From: JAVVHH01 sp050954595
Lineage (GTDB): Bacteria > Pseudomonadota > Alphaproteobacteria > Acetobacterales > Acetobacteraceae
Assembly: GCA_050954595.1 (NCBI GenBank)
Contig: JBPBQE010000334.1
Coordinates: forward strand, 1 to 16,990
DNA: 16,990 nt
Direction: 5' to 3'
Below the pieces are notes generated by a model. It saw nothing but the letters and a program-made list of their open reading frames with translations. It was not told where the DNA came from and searched no databases. Positions within the stretch are counted from its first letter, which is position 1. Each line of letters begins with the position of its first letter. Positions 8,455 to 15,910 of the stretch are shown here, in pieces. Both the position numbers and the translations under genes were made by a program.

Positions 8455-9881
8455 GAGCCCTTCCGCTCGGCATCGGCACCATCCATTTCGTCGGCATCGG
8501 CGGCATCGGCATGTCCGGCATCGCCGAAGTTCTGCACACGCTCGGCTATGCGGTGCAGGGCAGCGACATCACCGACAACAACAACGTCAAGCGCCTGCGC
8601 GAGGCCGGCATCCCGGTCGCCATCGGGCATGACGAGCGCAACGTCGCCAACGCCCAGGTCGTCGTCACCAGCACCGCCGTCAAGCGCGACAACCCGGAGG
8701 TGATGTCCGCCCGCGCCCGTCTCGTGCCGGTGGTGCGCCGCGCCGAGATGCTGGCGGAGCTGATGCGGCTGAAATGGGCCATCGCGGTTGGCGGCACCCA
8801 CGGCAAGACCACGACCACGAGCCTGATCGCCTGCGTGCTCGAGGCCGCCAGCATCGATCCGACCGTCATCAACGGCGGCATCATCAACGCCTATGGCAGC
8901 AACACGCGGCTGGGCGAAGGCGACTGGATGGTGGTCGAGGCCGACGAGAGCGACGGCAGCTTCCTACGCCTGCCCGCCGTGATCGCCGTGGTCACCAACA
9001 TGGACCCGGAGCACCTCGACCATTGGGGCACTGCCGAGGCCATGGTCGCCGGTTACGACCAGTTCGTCGGTAACATTCCTTTCTACGGCTTCGGCGTCCT
9101 GTGCATCGACCATCCGGGCGTGCAGTCGATGATCCCGCGCCTGTCGGACCGCCGCATCCTGACCTACGGCTTCTCGCCGCAGGCGGACGTGCGGGCCGAA
9201 CGCCTGGTCATGGACAAGCTCGGCTCGACCTTCGAGGTCGTGGTCACCGACCGCACCAAGAACCGCACCCGCAAGATGGGGCCGTTCCGCCTGCCGATGC
9301 TGGGCCAGCACAACGTGCAGAACGCCCTGGCGGCCGTTGCCATCGCGATCGAGATGGACGTGGACGAGCACACGCTGAAGAGCGCCTTTGCCGGGTTCCG
9401 CGGTGTCAAGCGGCGCTTCACCAAGACCGGCGAGGCCAACGGCGTCACCGTCATCGACGATTATGGTCATCATCCGGTCGAGATCGCCGCCGTGCTGAAG
9501 GCCGCCCGCCAGGCCGGGGCGCGCGACGTCATCGCCGTGGTGCAGCCGCACCGTTACTCGCGGCTGGAGTCGCTGTTCCCGGAGTTCTGCACCTGCATGA
9601 ACGACGCTGGCACCGTCATCGTGGCCGACGTCTATGCCGCCGGTGAGGCGCCGATTCCGGGCATCAGCCGCGACGGCCTGGTCGACGGGTTGCGTGCCCG
9701 CGGGCATCGCAGCGTCGTGCCGCTACCCGGCCCGGAGCATCTGGCCGAGATGGTCAACTCCATCGCGCGGCCCGGCGACTTCGTTATTTGCCTCGGCGCC
9801 GGCAACATCACGCAATGGGCCGCGTCGCTGCCCGCCGACCTCGCCGCGCTGCAGAGCGCCTCGACCCGGCGCGCTGGATGA
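8451..9881 (+). CDS. murC: UDP-MurNAc:L-alanine ligase MurC
   Basis: Cytoplasmic ligase that adds the first stem-peptide residue, L-Ala, to UDP-MurNAc; 476 aa. The N-terminal nucleotide site reads HFVGIGGIGMSGIAE, followed by the P-loop GGTHGKTTTT with Lys 119, EADESDGSF, NMDPEHLDHWG, the C-terminal domain's DDYGHHPVEI and QPHRYSR. THGKT and DYGHHP separate MurC from the other ligases. ATG overlaps the murG stop as ATGA; AAGGAAG (8437-8443) is a good Shine-Dalgarno with 7-base spacing. The frame is open well upstream inside murG, but that part lacks any MurC similarity. Confidence 0.96.
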   Translation: MRALPLGIGTIHFVGIGGIGMSGIAEVLHTLGYAVQGSDITDNNNVKRLREAGIPVAIGHDERNVANAQVVVTSTAVKRDNPEVMSARARLVPVVRRAEMLAELMRLKWAIAVGGTHGKTTTTSLIACVLEAASIDPTVINGGIINAYGSNTRLGEGDWMVVEADESDGSFLRLPAVIAVVTNMDPEHLDHWGTAEAMVAGYDQFVGNIPFYGFGVLCIDHPGVQSMIPRLSDRRILTYGFSPQADVRAERLVMDKLGSTFEVVVTDRTKNRTRKMGPFRLPMLGQHNVQNALAAVAIAIEMDVDEHTLKSAFAGFRGVKRRFTKTGEANGVTVIDDYGHHPVEIAAVLKAARQAGARDVIAVVQPHRYSRLESLFPEFCTCMNDAGTVIVADVYAAGEAPIPGISRDGLVDGLRARGHRSVVPLPGPEHLAEMVNSIARPGDFVICLGAGNITQWAASLPADLAALQSASTRRAG

Positions 9882-10927
9882 GCGGTTTCAGCTCCTCCCT
9901 GGCCAACAGCCTGCCGCCGATCCGCGGCCGGGTGCAGGCCGACGCACCGCTCGGCGCGCTCACCTGGTTCCGCGTCGGCGGCCCGGCCGAGGTGCTGGTG
10001 CGCCCCAGCAGCGCTGCAGACCTGTCCGCCCTCTTTGCCGCGCTGCCGCTCGACGTTCCGGTGCAGGTGTTGGGTGCAGCCAGCAACGTCATCATACGCG
10101 ACGGCGGCCTGGCCGGCGTGGTGCTGCGCCTGGCGCGCGGGTTCAACGAGATCGACGTGCAGGCCGACGGGATCGTGGCCGGTGCCGCGTGCCTCGACGC
10201 CGTGGTCGCCGAACATGCCGCCGCCGCCGGGCTGACCGGGCTCGAATTCCTGTCGGGCATCCCCGGCTCGATCGGCGGTGCGCTGGCGATGAATGCCGGT
10301 GCCTATGGCGGTGACGTCGCATCCTGCCTCGAATGGGTCGAATTCGTCGCCCGCTCCGGCGAGTTGGTGCGGCTGCCGGCCGCCAGCCTCGCCTTCGCCT
10401 ACCGCCATGCCACGCTCGCCCCGGGCGCCGTCGTCATCCGCGCCCGTTTCTGGGCCCGGCCCGGCGACCACGCCAACATCGCCGCAACCATGGCCGACAT
10501 CCGCGCCAGCCGCGAGGCGACGCAACCGGTCCGCGCCCGCACCGGCGGCAGCACGTTCCGCAACCCACCGGGCCAGAAAGCATGGGAGCTGATCGACGGC
10601 GCCGGCTGCCGCGGATTGATGCGCGGTGGGGCGCAGGTGAGCGAGAAGCACTGCAATTTCCTGCTCAACACCGGCGACGCCACCGCTGCCGACCTCGAAG
10701 GTCTCGGTGAAGACGTGCGCCGCCGCGTGCTGGAGACCAGCGGCGTGACGCTGGATTGGGAAATCAAGCGCATGGGCATTCCGCTTGCCCCGAAGTTCTC
10801 TCCCGTTGGTGGGAGCGTGCTGGGTGAGGATGGTTCGCACGCCGTCCCGGTTACCTCTGGCGACCCCACCCTCACCCCTGCCCGCTCCCGCCAGCGGGAG
10901 CGCGAGCAGTCAAAGGTGCCCGCATGA
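9878..10927 (+). CDS. murB: UDP-N-acetylenolpyruvoylglucosamine reductase MurB, with repeat-derived C-terminal tail
   Basis: FAD- and NADPH-dependent cytoplasmic reductase that makes UDP-MurNAc, the substrate of MurC. It is 349 aa, against about 300 for this type of MurB. FAD-domain motifs: TWFRVGGPAEVLV, LGAASNVIIRDGG, LEFLSGIPGSIGGALAMNAGAYGG. Substrate-domain motifs: GGSTFRNP with the proton-donor Ser 225, LIDGAGCRGL and GAQVSEKHCNF. The family core ends near residue 300 with LDWEIKRMG. The following 45 or so residues have no MurB counterpart I know and are encoded by a REP-like inverted repeat (10800-10900), so the tail is probably a neutral in-frame insertion. ATG overlaps the murC stop as ATGA; the region just upstream shows no good Shine-Dalgarno. 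Confidence 0.95.
   Translation: MSGFSSSLANSLPPIRGRVQADAPLGALTWFRVGGPAEVLVRPSSAADLSALFAALPLDVPVQVLGAASNVIIRDGGLAGVVLRLARGFNEIDVQADGIVAGAACLDAVVAEHAAAAGLTGLEFLSGIPGSIGGALAMNAGAYGGDVASCLEWVEFVARSGELVRLPAASLAFAYRHATLAPGAVVIRARFWARPGDHANIAATMADIRASREATQPVRARTGGSTFRNPPGQKAWELIDGAGCRGLMRGGAQVSEKHCNFLLNTGDATAADLEGLGEDVRRRVLETSGVTLDWEIKRMGIPLAPKFSPVGGSVLGEDGSHAVPVTSGDPTLTPARSRQREREQSKVPA
10800..10900. repeat. REP-doublet (REPIN-like) inverted repeat inside the 3' end of murB
   Basis: Two related palindromes face each other. The left is CTCCCG-TTGG-TGGGAG (10800-10815). The right is CTCCCG-CCAG-CGGGAG (10885-10900), extendable to an 8-base-pair perfect stem with a 4-base loop (10883-10902). The flank of each arm also matches: the left arm continues GCGTGCTGGGTGAGGATGG, and the reverse complement of the right continues GCGGGCAGGGGTGAGGGTGG. 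The pair therefore forms an imperfect inverted repeat of about 34 bases per arm around a 33-base centre. This is the layout of REP doublets and small non-autonomous elements. It is translated in frame as the MurB tail and leaves the ddl ribosome-binding site intact. Family membership needs a genome search. Confidence 0.75.
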
Positions 10928-11844
10928 AGCGCGTCGCAGTTCTCTACGGCGGTGTCTCGGCCGAGCGGGAGGTTAGTCTCTCCAGCGGCAAACAGGTCAT
11001 CATCGCCTTGCGAGCGGCTGGCTTCGACGTGACGCCGGTGCTGGTCGGTGCCGACCTGCGCGCCGTGCTGGCCGCGCTCGACCCAGCGCCCGACGTCGTG
11101 TTCAACGCCCTGCATGGCCGCTTCGGCGAGGACGGCACCATTCAGGGCGTGCTCGACTGGCTCAACATCCCCTACACGCACTCCGGCGTGCGCGCCTCGG
11201 CTCTAGCGATGGACAAGCAGGCCGCCAAAACGGTGTTCGCCGGCGCCGGGCTGCCGGTCGCGGCCGGGTCGGTGATCGCGGTCGACGTGCTCGAAGCCGC
11301 CGACCCGCTGCCGCTGCCTTACGTGATCAAGCCGCTCAACGAAGGCTCCTCGGTCGGCGTCGAGATCCTGCGCGACGGCGACAACCGTCGCGCCGAGATC
11401 GCCCGCAAGTGGCGCTTCGGCCCCGAGGCGATGGTCGAGGAATACATCCCGGGCCGCGAGATCACCGTTGGCGTCATGGGAGATCGCGCCCTGGCCGTCA
11501 CCGAGATCAGCGCCGACGCCGGCGCGTTCTACGATTACGAGAGCAAATACGCCGAGGGCGGCTCGCGCCACCAGATCCCTGCCTCCATCCATCCCGACAC
11601 CTACGCTCGGGCGTTGGACGTGGCGGTGGCCGCGCATCGGGCGCTCGGCTGCCGCGGTGCCAGCCGGGCCGATTTCCGACTGGACGAGACCGAGGACGGC
11701 CCAGGCCGCCTCGTGCTGCTCGAGGTCAACACCCAGCCCGGCCTCACGCCCACCAGCCTGTTGCCGGAACAGGCCGCCTATCAGGGCATCGGCTTTCCCG
11801 AGCTGTGCGCCTGGATGGTGGAGAATGCCGCATGTCGCGCATAG
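10924..11844 (+). CDS. ddl: D-alanine-D-alanine ligase Ddl
   Basis: Cytoplasmic ATP-grasp ligase that makes the D-Ala-D-Ala dipeptide used by MurF; 306 aa, the usual length of the DdlB type. Motifs: LYGGVSAEREVSL with the N-terminal Glu/Ser site, LHGRFGEDGTIQG, HSGVRASALAMDK, YVIKPLNEGSSVGV with the ATP-binding Lys 136, VEEYIPGREITVGV, FYDYESKY and the metal-binding EVNTQPGLTPTS (Glu 267, Asn 269). HGRFGEDG replaces the more common HGRxGEDG wording only at the free position. ATG overlaps the murB stop as ATGA, with AAAGG (10912-10916) 7 bases before it. Its 3' end overlaps ftsQ by 13 bases. Confidence 0.95.
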   Translation: MKRVAVLYGGVSAEREVSLSSGKQVIIALRAAGFDVTPVLVGADLRAVLAALDPAPDVVFNALHGRFGEDGTIQGVLDWLNIPYTHSGVRASALAMDKQAAKTVFAGAGLPVAAGSVIAVDVLEAADPLPLPYVIKPLNEGSSVGVEILRDGDNRRAEIARKWRFGPEAMVEEYIPGREITVGVMGDRALAVTEISADAGAFYDYESKYAEGGSRHQIPASIHPDTYARALDVAVAAHRALGCRGASRADFRLDETEDGPGRLVLLEVNTQPGLTPTSLLPEQAAYQGIGFPELCAWMVENAACRA

Positions 11845-12716
11845 ACCCGCCGGCCCGGCTACGCTCGCCGGCCAAGGCCCCACCCCCGTTGCATGCACGG
11901 CGGCCGTCGCGCGCGGTGTTGTTCTGGCGCCGCCGCAACAAGATGGTGTGGCCCGCGCTGGTCGGGGTCGCGCTGCTGGTGGTGGTGCTGGCCGGCGTGT
12001 CGGTGGTGCGCAGCTTCAACTCGGGCAATTCGGTCGCCGGCCTGCCGGACCGGCTCGGCATCGGCGGTGGTCTCCTGGTGCAGGACATCCGCATCGAAGG
12101 CCGCGAGAAGACGCCGGAAAACGTCCTGCGCACTGCGCTCGGCGTTTCCAAGGGTGACAAGCTGCTCGGCTTCTCGCTCGAGGCCGCCCGCGCCCGTGTC
12201 GAGAAGCTCACCTGGGTGCAGCACGCCACCGTCGAACGGCATCTGCCAGGCACCATCGTCGTCAAGCTGGAGGAGCGGCGGCCGTTCGCGGTCTGGCAGA
12301 ACGGCGGCAAGTTCCAGTTGATCGATCGCGGCGGCGACGTCGTCGTGCAGCAGGACCCTGGCAAGGATGCCGACGCCTTCAAGACGCTGCCGCTCGTCGT
12401 CGGCGCCGGCGCACCGGAAGCCGCGGCATCGCTGCTCGACGACCTCGCTACCCTGCCGGCGCTGCGCTCCCGCGTGGTCGCCGCCGTCCGGGTCGGCGAG
12501 CGGCGCTGGAACCTGCATCTGAGCAACGGTGCCGACGTGCTGCTACCCGAGGGTGCCGAAGGCCCGGCCATGACCCGGCTGATGGAGCTCCAGACCAGCC
12601 AGTCATTGCTGGATCGTCCGTTGCAGGTGGTCGACATGCGGCTGCCGGACCGGCTCGTGGTACGCGCGATTGGCGCAGCCTCAACGCCGGCCCCAACGGG
12701 AAAGAAGCCGTCATGA
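11832..12716 (+). CDS. ftsQ: Cell division protein FtsQ
   Basis: Bitopic inner-membrane divisome protein, 294 aa, which links cytoplasmic FtsA/FtsZ events to the periplasmic synthases through FtsB and FtsL. It has a basic, Pro/Arg-rich cytoplasmic segment (residues 1-37), one transmembrane helix (about 38-60, WPALVGVALLVVVLAGV), a POTRA domain (about 80-150, starting LLVQDIRIEG and holding WVQHATVERHLPGTIVVKLEER) and the FtsQ-type C-terminal domain with RRWNLHLSNG. The sequence is less conserved than its neighbours, but topology and position between ddl and ftsA settle it. GGAG (11820-11823) lies 8 bases before the ATG. The C-terminal 15 residues are Ala/Pro/Lys-rich. It overlaps ddl by 13 bases and ftsA by 4. 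Confidence 0.93.
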   Translation: MSRIDPPARLRSPAKAPPPLHARRPSRAVLFWRRRNKMVWPALVGVALLVVVLAGVSVVRSFNSGNSVAGLPDRLGIGGGLLVQDIRIEGREKTPENVLRTALGVSKGDKLLGFSLEAARARVEKLTWVQHATVERHLPGTIVVKLEERRPFAVWQNGGKFQLIDRGGDVVVQQDPGKDADAFKTLPLVVGAGAPEAAASLLDDLATLPALRSRVVAAVRVGERRWNLHLSNGADVLLPEGAEGPAMTRLMELQTSQSLLDRPLQVVDMRLPDRLVVRAIGAASTPAPTGKKPS

Positions 12717-14068
12717 ACGACGTCGCACGACGCCGCATGTCTCCCGTTCTCGCCAAGGAGCCGGAGCCCGACCTGTTGGAAAAGCTGAGTTCCGCCGGCC
12801 CGCCGGACCCGCCGGATGCGGCGCCGCGCACCCGTTCGGCCCGTTCCGGCACCTTTGGCGTGCTCGACGTGGGCAGCACCAAGGTCTGCTGCATGATTGG
12901 TCGCACCGATCCGGATGGCGTCATCCGAATCATCGGCTCCGCCTTGCGCGCCTCCCGCGGTGTGCGTGCCGGCGGCATCGTCGACCTCGATGCGGCGTCT
13001 CAGGCGATCGCCGGCGTGGTGGCAGAGGCCGAAGACAAGGCTGGCCAGCGCATCGAACACTACCTGGTCAACCTGTCCTGCGGTCAGCCGGAGAGCCGGC
13101 TCTACACGGTGGAGTGGCCGGTCGGCGGGCGCGCGGTGACGGAACACGATCTGCGCCGGGTCGTACAGGAAGGCGGCCGCCGGGCGCTGATCACCGGGCG
13201 CGAGATCATCCACGTGGTGCCGCTGATGTTCGCGGTCGACGAGACCCAGGGGGTCTCGGACCCGCGGCGCATGCACTGCGACCAGTTGCGCGCCAAGCTG
13301 CACGTGATCGATGCGGCCTCGTCGGCGGTGCACAACCTCATCGCCACCATCGGTCGCTGCAAGCTGCAACTCGAGGAACTTGTCAGCGCGCCGCTCGCTT
13401 CGGGTCTGGCGACGCTGGTCGAGGACGAGCGCCAACTCGGCACCACGGTGATCGACATGGGCGGCGGCACGACCGGCATGGCGGTGTTCAGCGAGGGCCA
13501 ACTTCTGCACACCGCGCATCTGCGAATCGGCGGGCTCCACATCACCAAGGACATCGCCCAAGGCCTATCCACGCCGCTGGCCCAGGCCGAACGGCTCAAG
13601 ACGCTCTACGGCAGCGCCCAACCCAGCCCGGACGACGAGCGCGAGATGCTGCCGATCTCGCTCGTCGGTGAAGAGGAGCACGACGTTCATAAGATTCCGC
13701 GCAGCAAGGTCATCAGCATCATCGTTCCACGCCTGGAAGAGACGTTTGAGATGGTTCGAGCCCAGCTCGACGCTGCCGGCATCGCCCGGGAAGCAGGTCA
13801 TCGAGTCGTGCTGACCGGCGGCGCCAGCCAGATGCCCGGCCTGCGCGACATGGCGACTCGGATCCTGGGCGGCCAGGTCCGCCTGGGCAAACCAGCCCAT
13901 TTGCGCGGTCTTCCCGACTTCGCCGCCGGCCCGGCCTTCGCCACCTCGTCCGGGCTGCTCGCCTGGGCGTCCGGTTCGGGCCGCCACCTTGCCGACATCA
14001 AGCTCGAGGAGGACGGGGCGCCGACGTTACTCGCCCGAATTGTGAAATATATCGGAGACCGACTGTAA
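12713..14068 (+). CDS. ftsA: Cell division protein FtsA (actin-like FtsZ membrane tether)
   Basis: Actin-fold ATPase that binds the FtsZ C-terminal peptide and ties it to the membrane; 451 aa. ATP-site motifs: phosphate-1 loop LDVGSTKVCC (Asp 52), phosphate-2 loop DMGGGTTGMAVF (Gly 250-252) and the adenosine stretch VLTGGASQMPGL. The FtsA-specific 1C subdomain lies between, with LPLMF-like HVVPLMFAVDE. The C-terminal LLARIVKYIGDRL is an amphipathic helix fit for membrane binding. The N-terminus carries about 40 residues before the first beta strand, rich in Pro, Asp and Arg, more than in E. coli FtsA. ATG overlaps the ftsQ stop as ATGA, with GGGAAAG (12698-12704) upstream; ATG 12737 is a possible shorter start. 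Confidence 0.95.
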   Translation: MNDVARRRMSPVLAKEPEPDLLEKLSSAGPPDPPDAAPRTRSARSGTFGVLDVGSTKVCCMIGRTDPDGVIRIIGSALRASRGVRAGGIVDLDAASQAIAGVVAEAEDKAGQRIEHYLVNLSCGQPESRLYTVEWPVGGRAVTEHDLRRVVQEGGRRALITGREIIHVVPLMFAVDETQGVSDPRRMHCDQLRAKLHVIDAASSAVHNLIATIGRCKLQLEELVSAPLASGLATLVEDERQLGTTVIDMGGGTTGMAVFSEGQLLHTAHLRIGGLHITKDIAQGLSTPLAQAERLKTLYGSAQPSPDDEREMLPISLVGEEEHDVHKIPRSKVISIIVPRLEETFEMVRAQLDAAGIAREAGHRVVLTGGASQMPGLRDMATRILGGQVRLGKPAHLRGLPDFAAGPAFATSSGLLAWASGSGRHLADIKLEEDGAPTLLARIVKYIGDRL

Positions 14069-14069
14069 T
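14040..14069 (+). promoter_or_regulatory. Candidate sigma70-type promoter for ftsZ
   Basis: At the very end of ftsA the sequence turns AT-rich. TTGTGA (14040-14045) is followed after 18 bases by TGTAAT (14064-14069), one mismatch from TATAAT. The -35 match is only 4 of 6. Transcription would begin near 14076 and leave a leader of about 60 bases before the ftsZ ATG. A separate ftsZ promoter near the end of ftsA is common in dcw clusters, which fits, but the call rests on sequence only. Confidence 0.35.
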
Positions 14070-14137
14070 CGCAGCGACGACTCCTGTAGCCTGTGCCATA
14101 TCTTCACCATCCAAGCCCGTGAGGGAAAAATTTCACC

Positions 14138-15772
14138 ATGACGCTGCATATAATTGTTCCGAAGAACAACCACACCGACTTTACGCCCCGCATCACTGTC
14201 GTGGGCGTTGGTGGCGGCGGGACCAACGCCGTCGATAATATGATCGCGCTCAACTTGCAGGGCGTCGATTTCGTGGTTGCCAATACGGACGCGCAACAAT
14301 TGCAGCATAGCCGTGCGGATCGCCGGGTTCAGCTCGGGCCGCATCTGACGCAGGGCCTTGGCGCCGGTGCCAAGCCGGAAATCGGCCGCGCCGCTGCCGA
14401 AGAGGCCGCCGACGAGCTGATGCACTGCCTCGACGGCACGCACATGGTCTTCATCACCGCCGGCATGGGCGGCGGCACCGGCACCGGTGCGGCTCCCGTC
14501 ATCGCCCGCATGGCCCGCGAGCGCGGCATCCTGACCGTCGGCGTCGTCACGAAGCCATTCACCTTCGAGGGCGGCCGCCGCACCAAGTCGGCCGAGGCCG
14601 GCATCCTCGAGCTGCAGCAATACGTCGATACGCTGATCGTCATCCCGAACCAAAACCTGTTCCGCCTGGCCAATGACCGCACTGGCTGGAAAGAAGCGTT
14701 CAAGATGGCCGACAACGTCCTCTACATGGGCGTCCGCGGCGTGACCGACCTGATGATGGCGCCGGGCTTGGTGAACCTCGACTTCGCCGACATCCGCACC
14801 GTGATGGCCGAGATGGGCAAGGCGATGATGGGCACCGGCGAGGCCGAGGGCGAAGACCGCGCCGTCCGCGCCGCCGAGGCCGCCATCAGCAACCCGTTGC
14901 TCGAGGACACCTCCATGTCCGGCGCGCGCGGCCTGCTGATCAACATCACTGGCGGCGACGACATGACGCTGTTCGAGGTCGACCAGGCTGCCAACCGCGT
15001 CCGCCAGGAAGTCGCCGACGACGCCAACATCATCTTCGGCTCCGCCGTCGACGAGAACTTGACCGGCAAGGTGCGCGTCTCGGTGGTCGCCACCGGAATC
15101 GACATGGGCGTCAACGTCGAGGCCAAACGGCCGCAGCTCGTGGCTGTCGGCAATGGCGGCATGATCCCGGTGATCTCCAGCGGCTATGTCCCGCAAAGCT
15201 CTGGCACGCAATCCGCGCCGATGGCCGAGACCCGCTTCAACCCGTCTCCGGTGCTGGTGCCGCGCCAGGTTCCGGTCGAGCCGGGCTACGCCCAAGCGAC
15301 CCACGCCCAAGCGACCCACGCCCAAGCGACTCACGCACAGCCGAGCCACCCCCAGCAAAGCCATCTCCAGCCGATCCAGGCTCAGGCGCCGCAGGCCCAG
15401 CCTGCTGAGCCGGCCTATGAACCGGCGCCGATTCGTCCCGTGACCGCGTTCAAGCCGCTGCCGATGCCGGCAAGCAACCGGCCCGCCTATGCGGCCGAGG
15501 AGCATGCGCAGTACACCGCGCCGGCACCCGCCCCCCTGCCCATGTCAGCCGCACCTGCCCCGAGCCCGATATCGGCAGGCCGCAGCCTGTTCGGCATGAT
15601 GACGCGCTCGATGCGTCGTTCGCCGCAGCCGGAGCCGACTGAGCCGCAGCGCGCCGAACCGAGCTTCTCGCCCGACACCGTGCCGGCAGCGCAGCAGCCG
15701 CACGGCAATGGCAGTGACGACGCCTTGGAAATCCCGGCCTTCCTACGTCGCCAAAGCTCCAACAAGGAGTAA
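14138..15772 (+). CDS. ftsZ: Cell division GTPase FtsZ
   Basis: Tubulin-like GTPase that forms the cytoplasmic Z-ring; 544 aa, longer than E. coli FtsZ (383) because of the linker. The globular domain covers about residues 15-330: GVGGGGTNAVDNM nucleotide loop, NTDAQ, GLGAGAKPEIG, the tubulin signature GMGGGTGTGA (Gly 111-117) and the T7 loop NLDFAD (Asn 213, Asp 215, Asp 218) that completes the GTPase site of the neighbouring subunit. A long Pro/Ala/Gln-rich linker (about 330-525) includes a tandem repeat. The end LEIPAFLRRQ (530-539) is the conserved peptide that binds FtsA and other partners, in its alphaproteobacterial form. A 69-base gap separates it from ftsA; GAGGG (14121-14125) lies 12 bases before ATG, a rather long spacing. 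Confidence 0.97.
   Translation: MTLHIIVPKNNHTDFTPRITVVGVGGGGTNAVDNMIALNLQGVDFVVANTDAQQLQHSRADRRVQLGPHLTQGLGAGAKPEIGRAAAEEAADELMHCLDGTHMVFITAGMGGGTGTGAAPVIARMARERGILTVGVVTKPFTFEGGRRTKSAEAGILELQQYVDTLIVIPNQNLFRLANDRTGWKEAFKMADNVLYMGVRGVTDLMMAPGLVNLDFADIRTVMAEMGKAMMGTGEAEGEDRAVRAAEAAISNPLLEDTSMSGARGLLINITGGDDMTLFEVDQAANRVRQEVADDANIIFGSAVDENLTGKVRVSVVATGIDMGVNVEAKRPQLVAVGNGGMIPVISSGYVPQSSGTQSAPMAETRFNPSPVLVPRQVPVEPGYAQATHAQATHAQATHAQPSHPQQSHLQPIQAQAPQAQPAEPAYEPAPIRPVTAFKPLPMPASNRPAYAAEEHAQYTAPAPAPLPMSAAPAPSPISAGRSLFGMMTRSMRRSPQPEPTEPQRAEPSFSPDTVPAAQQPHGNGSDDALEIPAFLRRQSSNKE
15290..15364 (+). repeat. 15-base tandem repeat in the ftsZ linker
   Basis: Units of 15 bases encode AQATH: the first two are identical, the third differs by one base, the fourth reads AQPSH and a degenerate fifth reads PQQSH (residues 385-409). 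The unit keeps reading frame, so copy-number change would lengthen or shorten the linker without breaking FtsZ. It gives five His residues at five-residue spacing. The near-identity of the first three units suggests recent slippage. Confidence 0.85.
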
Positions 15773-15775
15773 ACG

Positions 15776-15790
15776 TTAACAACGCTTTAC
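15776..15790 (+). promoter_or_regulatory. Weak CtrA-like site (TTAA-N7-TTAC)
   Basis: TTAA (15776-15779), seven bases, then TTAC (15787-15790) differs by one base from the alphaproteobacterial cell-cycle regulator CtrA's TTAA-N7-TTAA. It lies just after the ftsZ stop and before the terminator, in a short AT-rich patch. Such a match can arise by chance, and placement upstream of the terminator makes a role for lpxC uncertain. Confidence 0.18.
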
Positions 15791-15822
15791 AGCGTAATAC
15801 TCAGAAACATTGTTTGTATTGG

Positions 15823-15868
15823 GCGCCTCGATCAACTCCGTTAAGGAAAGATCGAGGCGCTTTCGTTT
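15823..15868 (+). terminator. Intrinsic terminator after ftsZ
   Basis: GCGCCTCGATC (15823-15833) pairs perfectly with GATCGAGGCGC (15850-15860), an 11-base-pair stem with a 16-base loop, followed by the T-rich tract TTTCGTTT. It sits 50 bases after the ftsZ stop and 42 bases before the lpxC start, and would end or attenuate dcw transcription before lpxC. Confidence 0.85.
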
Positions 15869-15910
15869 GAGGGTGCCGCGAATGTGCCGAGGGCGGCGCG
15901 GAGAGAAGTG

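Noticed and set aside
11744..13561. 605-codon open frame on the minus strand, antisense to ddl, ftsQ and ftsA
   Set aside because: It spans several certain genes on the other strand, its product is low-complexity Arg/Ala/Asp-rich text, and such frames are common in GC-rich DNA. The same applies to minus-strand frames at 1085-2389, 2386-3609, 6020-7198, 9632-10840 and 14027-15505.
14186..14254. FtsZ nucleotide loop reads GGGGTN instead of GGGGGN as in E. coli
   Set aside because: The position of the Thr varies among bacterial FtsZ proteins, and the GGGTGTG signature and T7 loop are intact, so there is no reason to suspect altered activity.
15783..15794. Small palindrome CGCT-TTAC-AGCG after ftsZ
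   Set aside because: A four-base-pair stem is too short to be meaningful beside the 11-base-pair terminator that follows.
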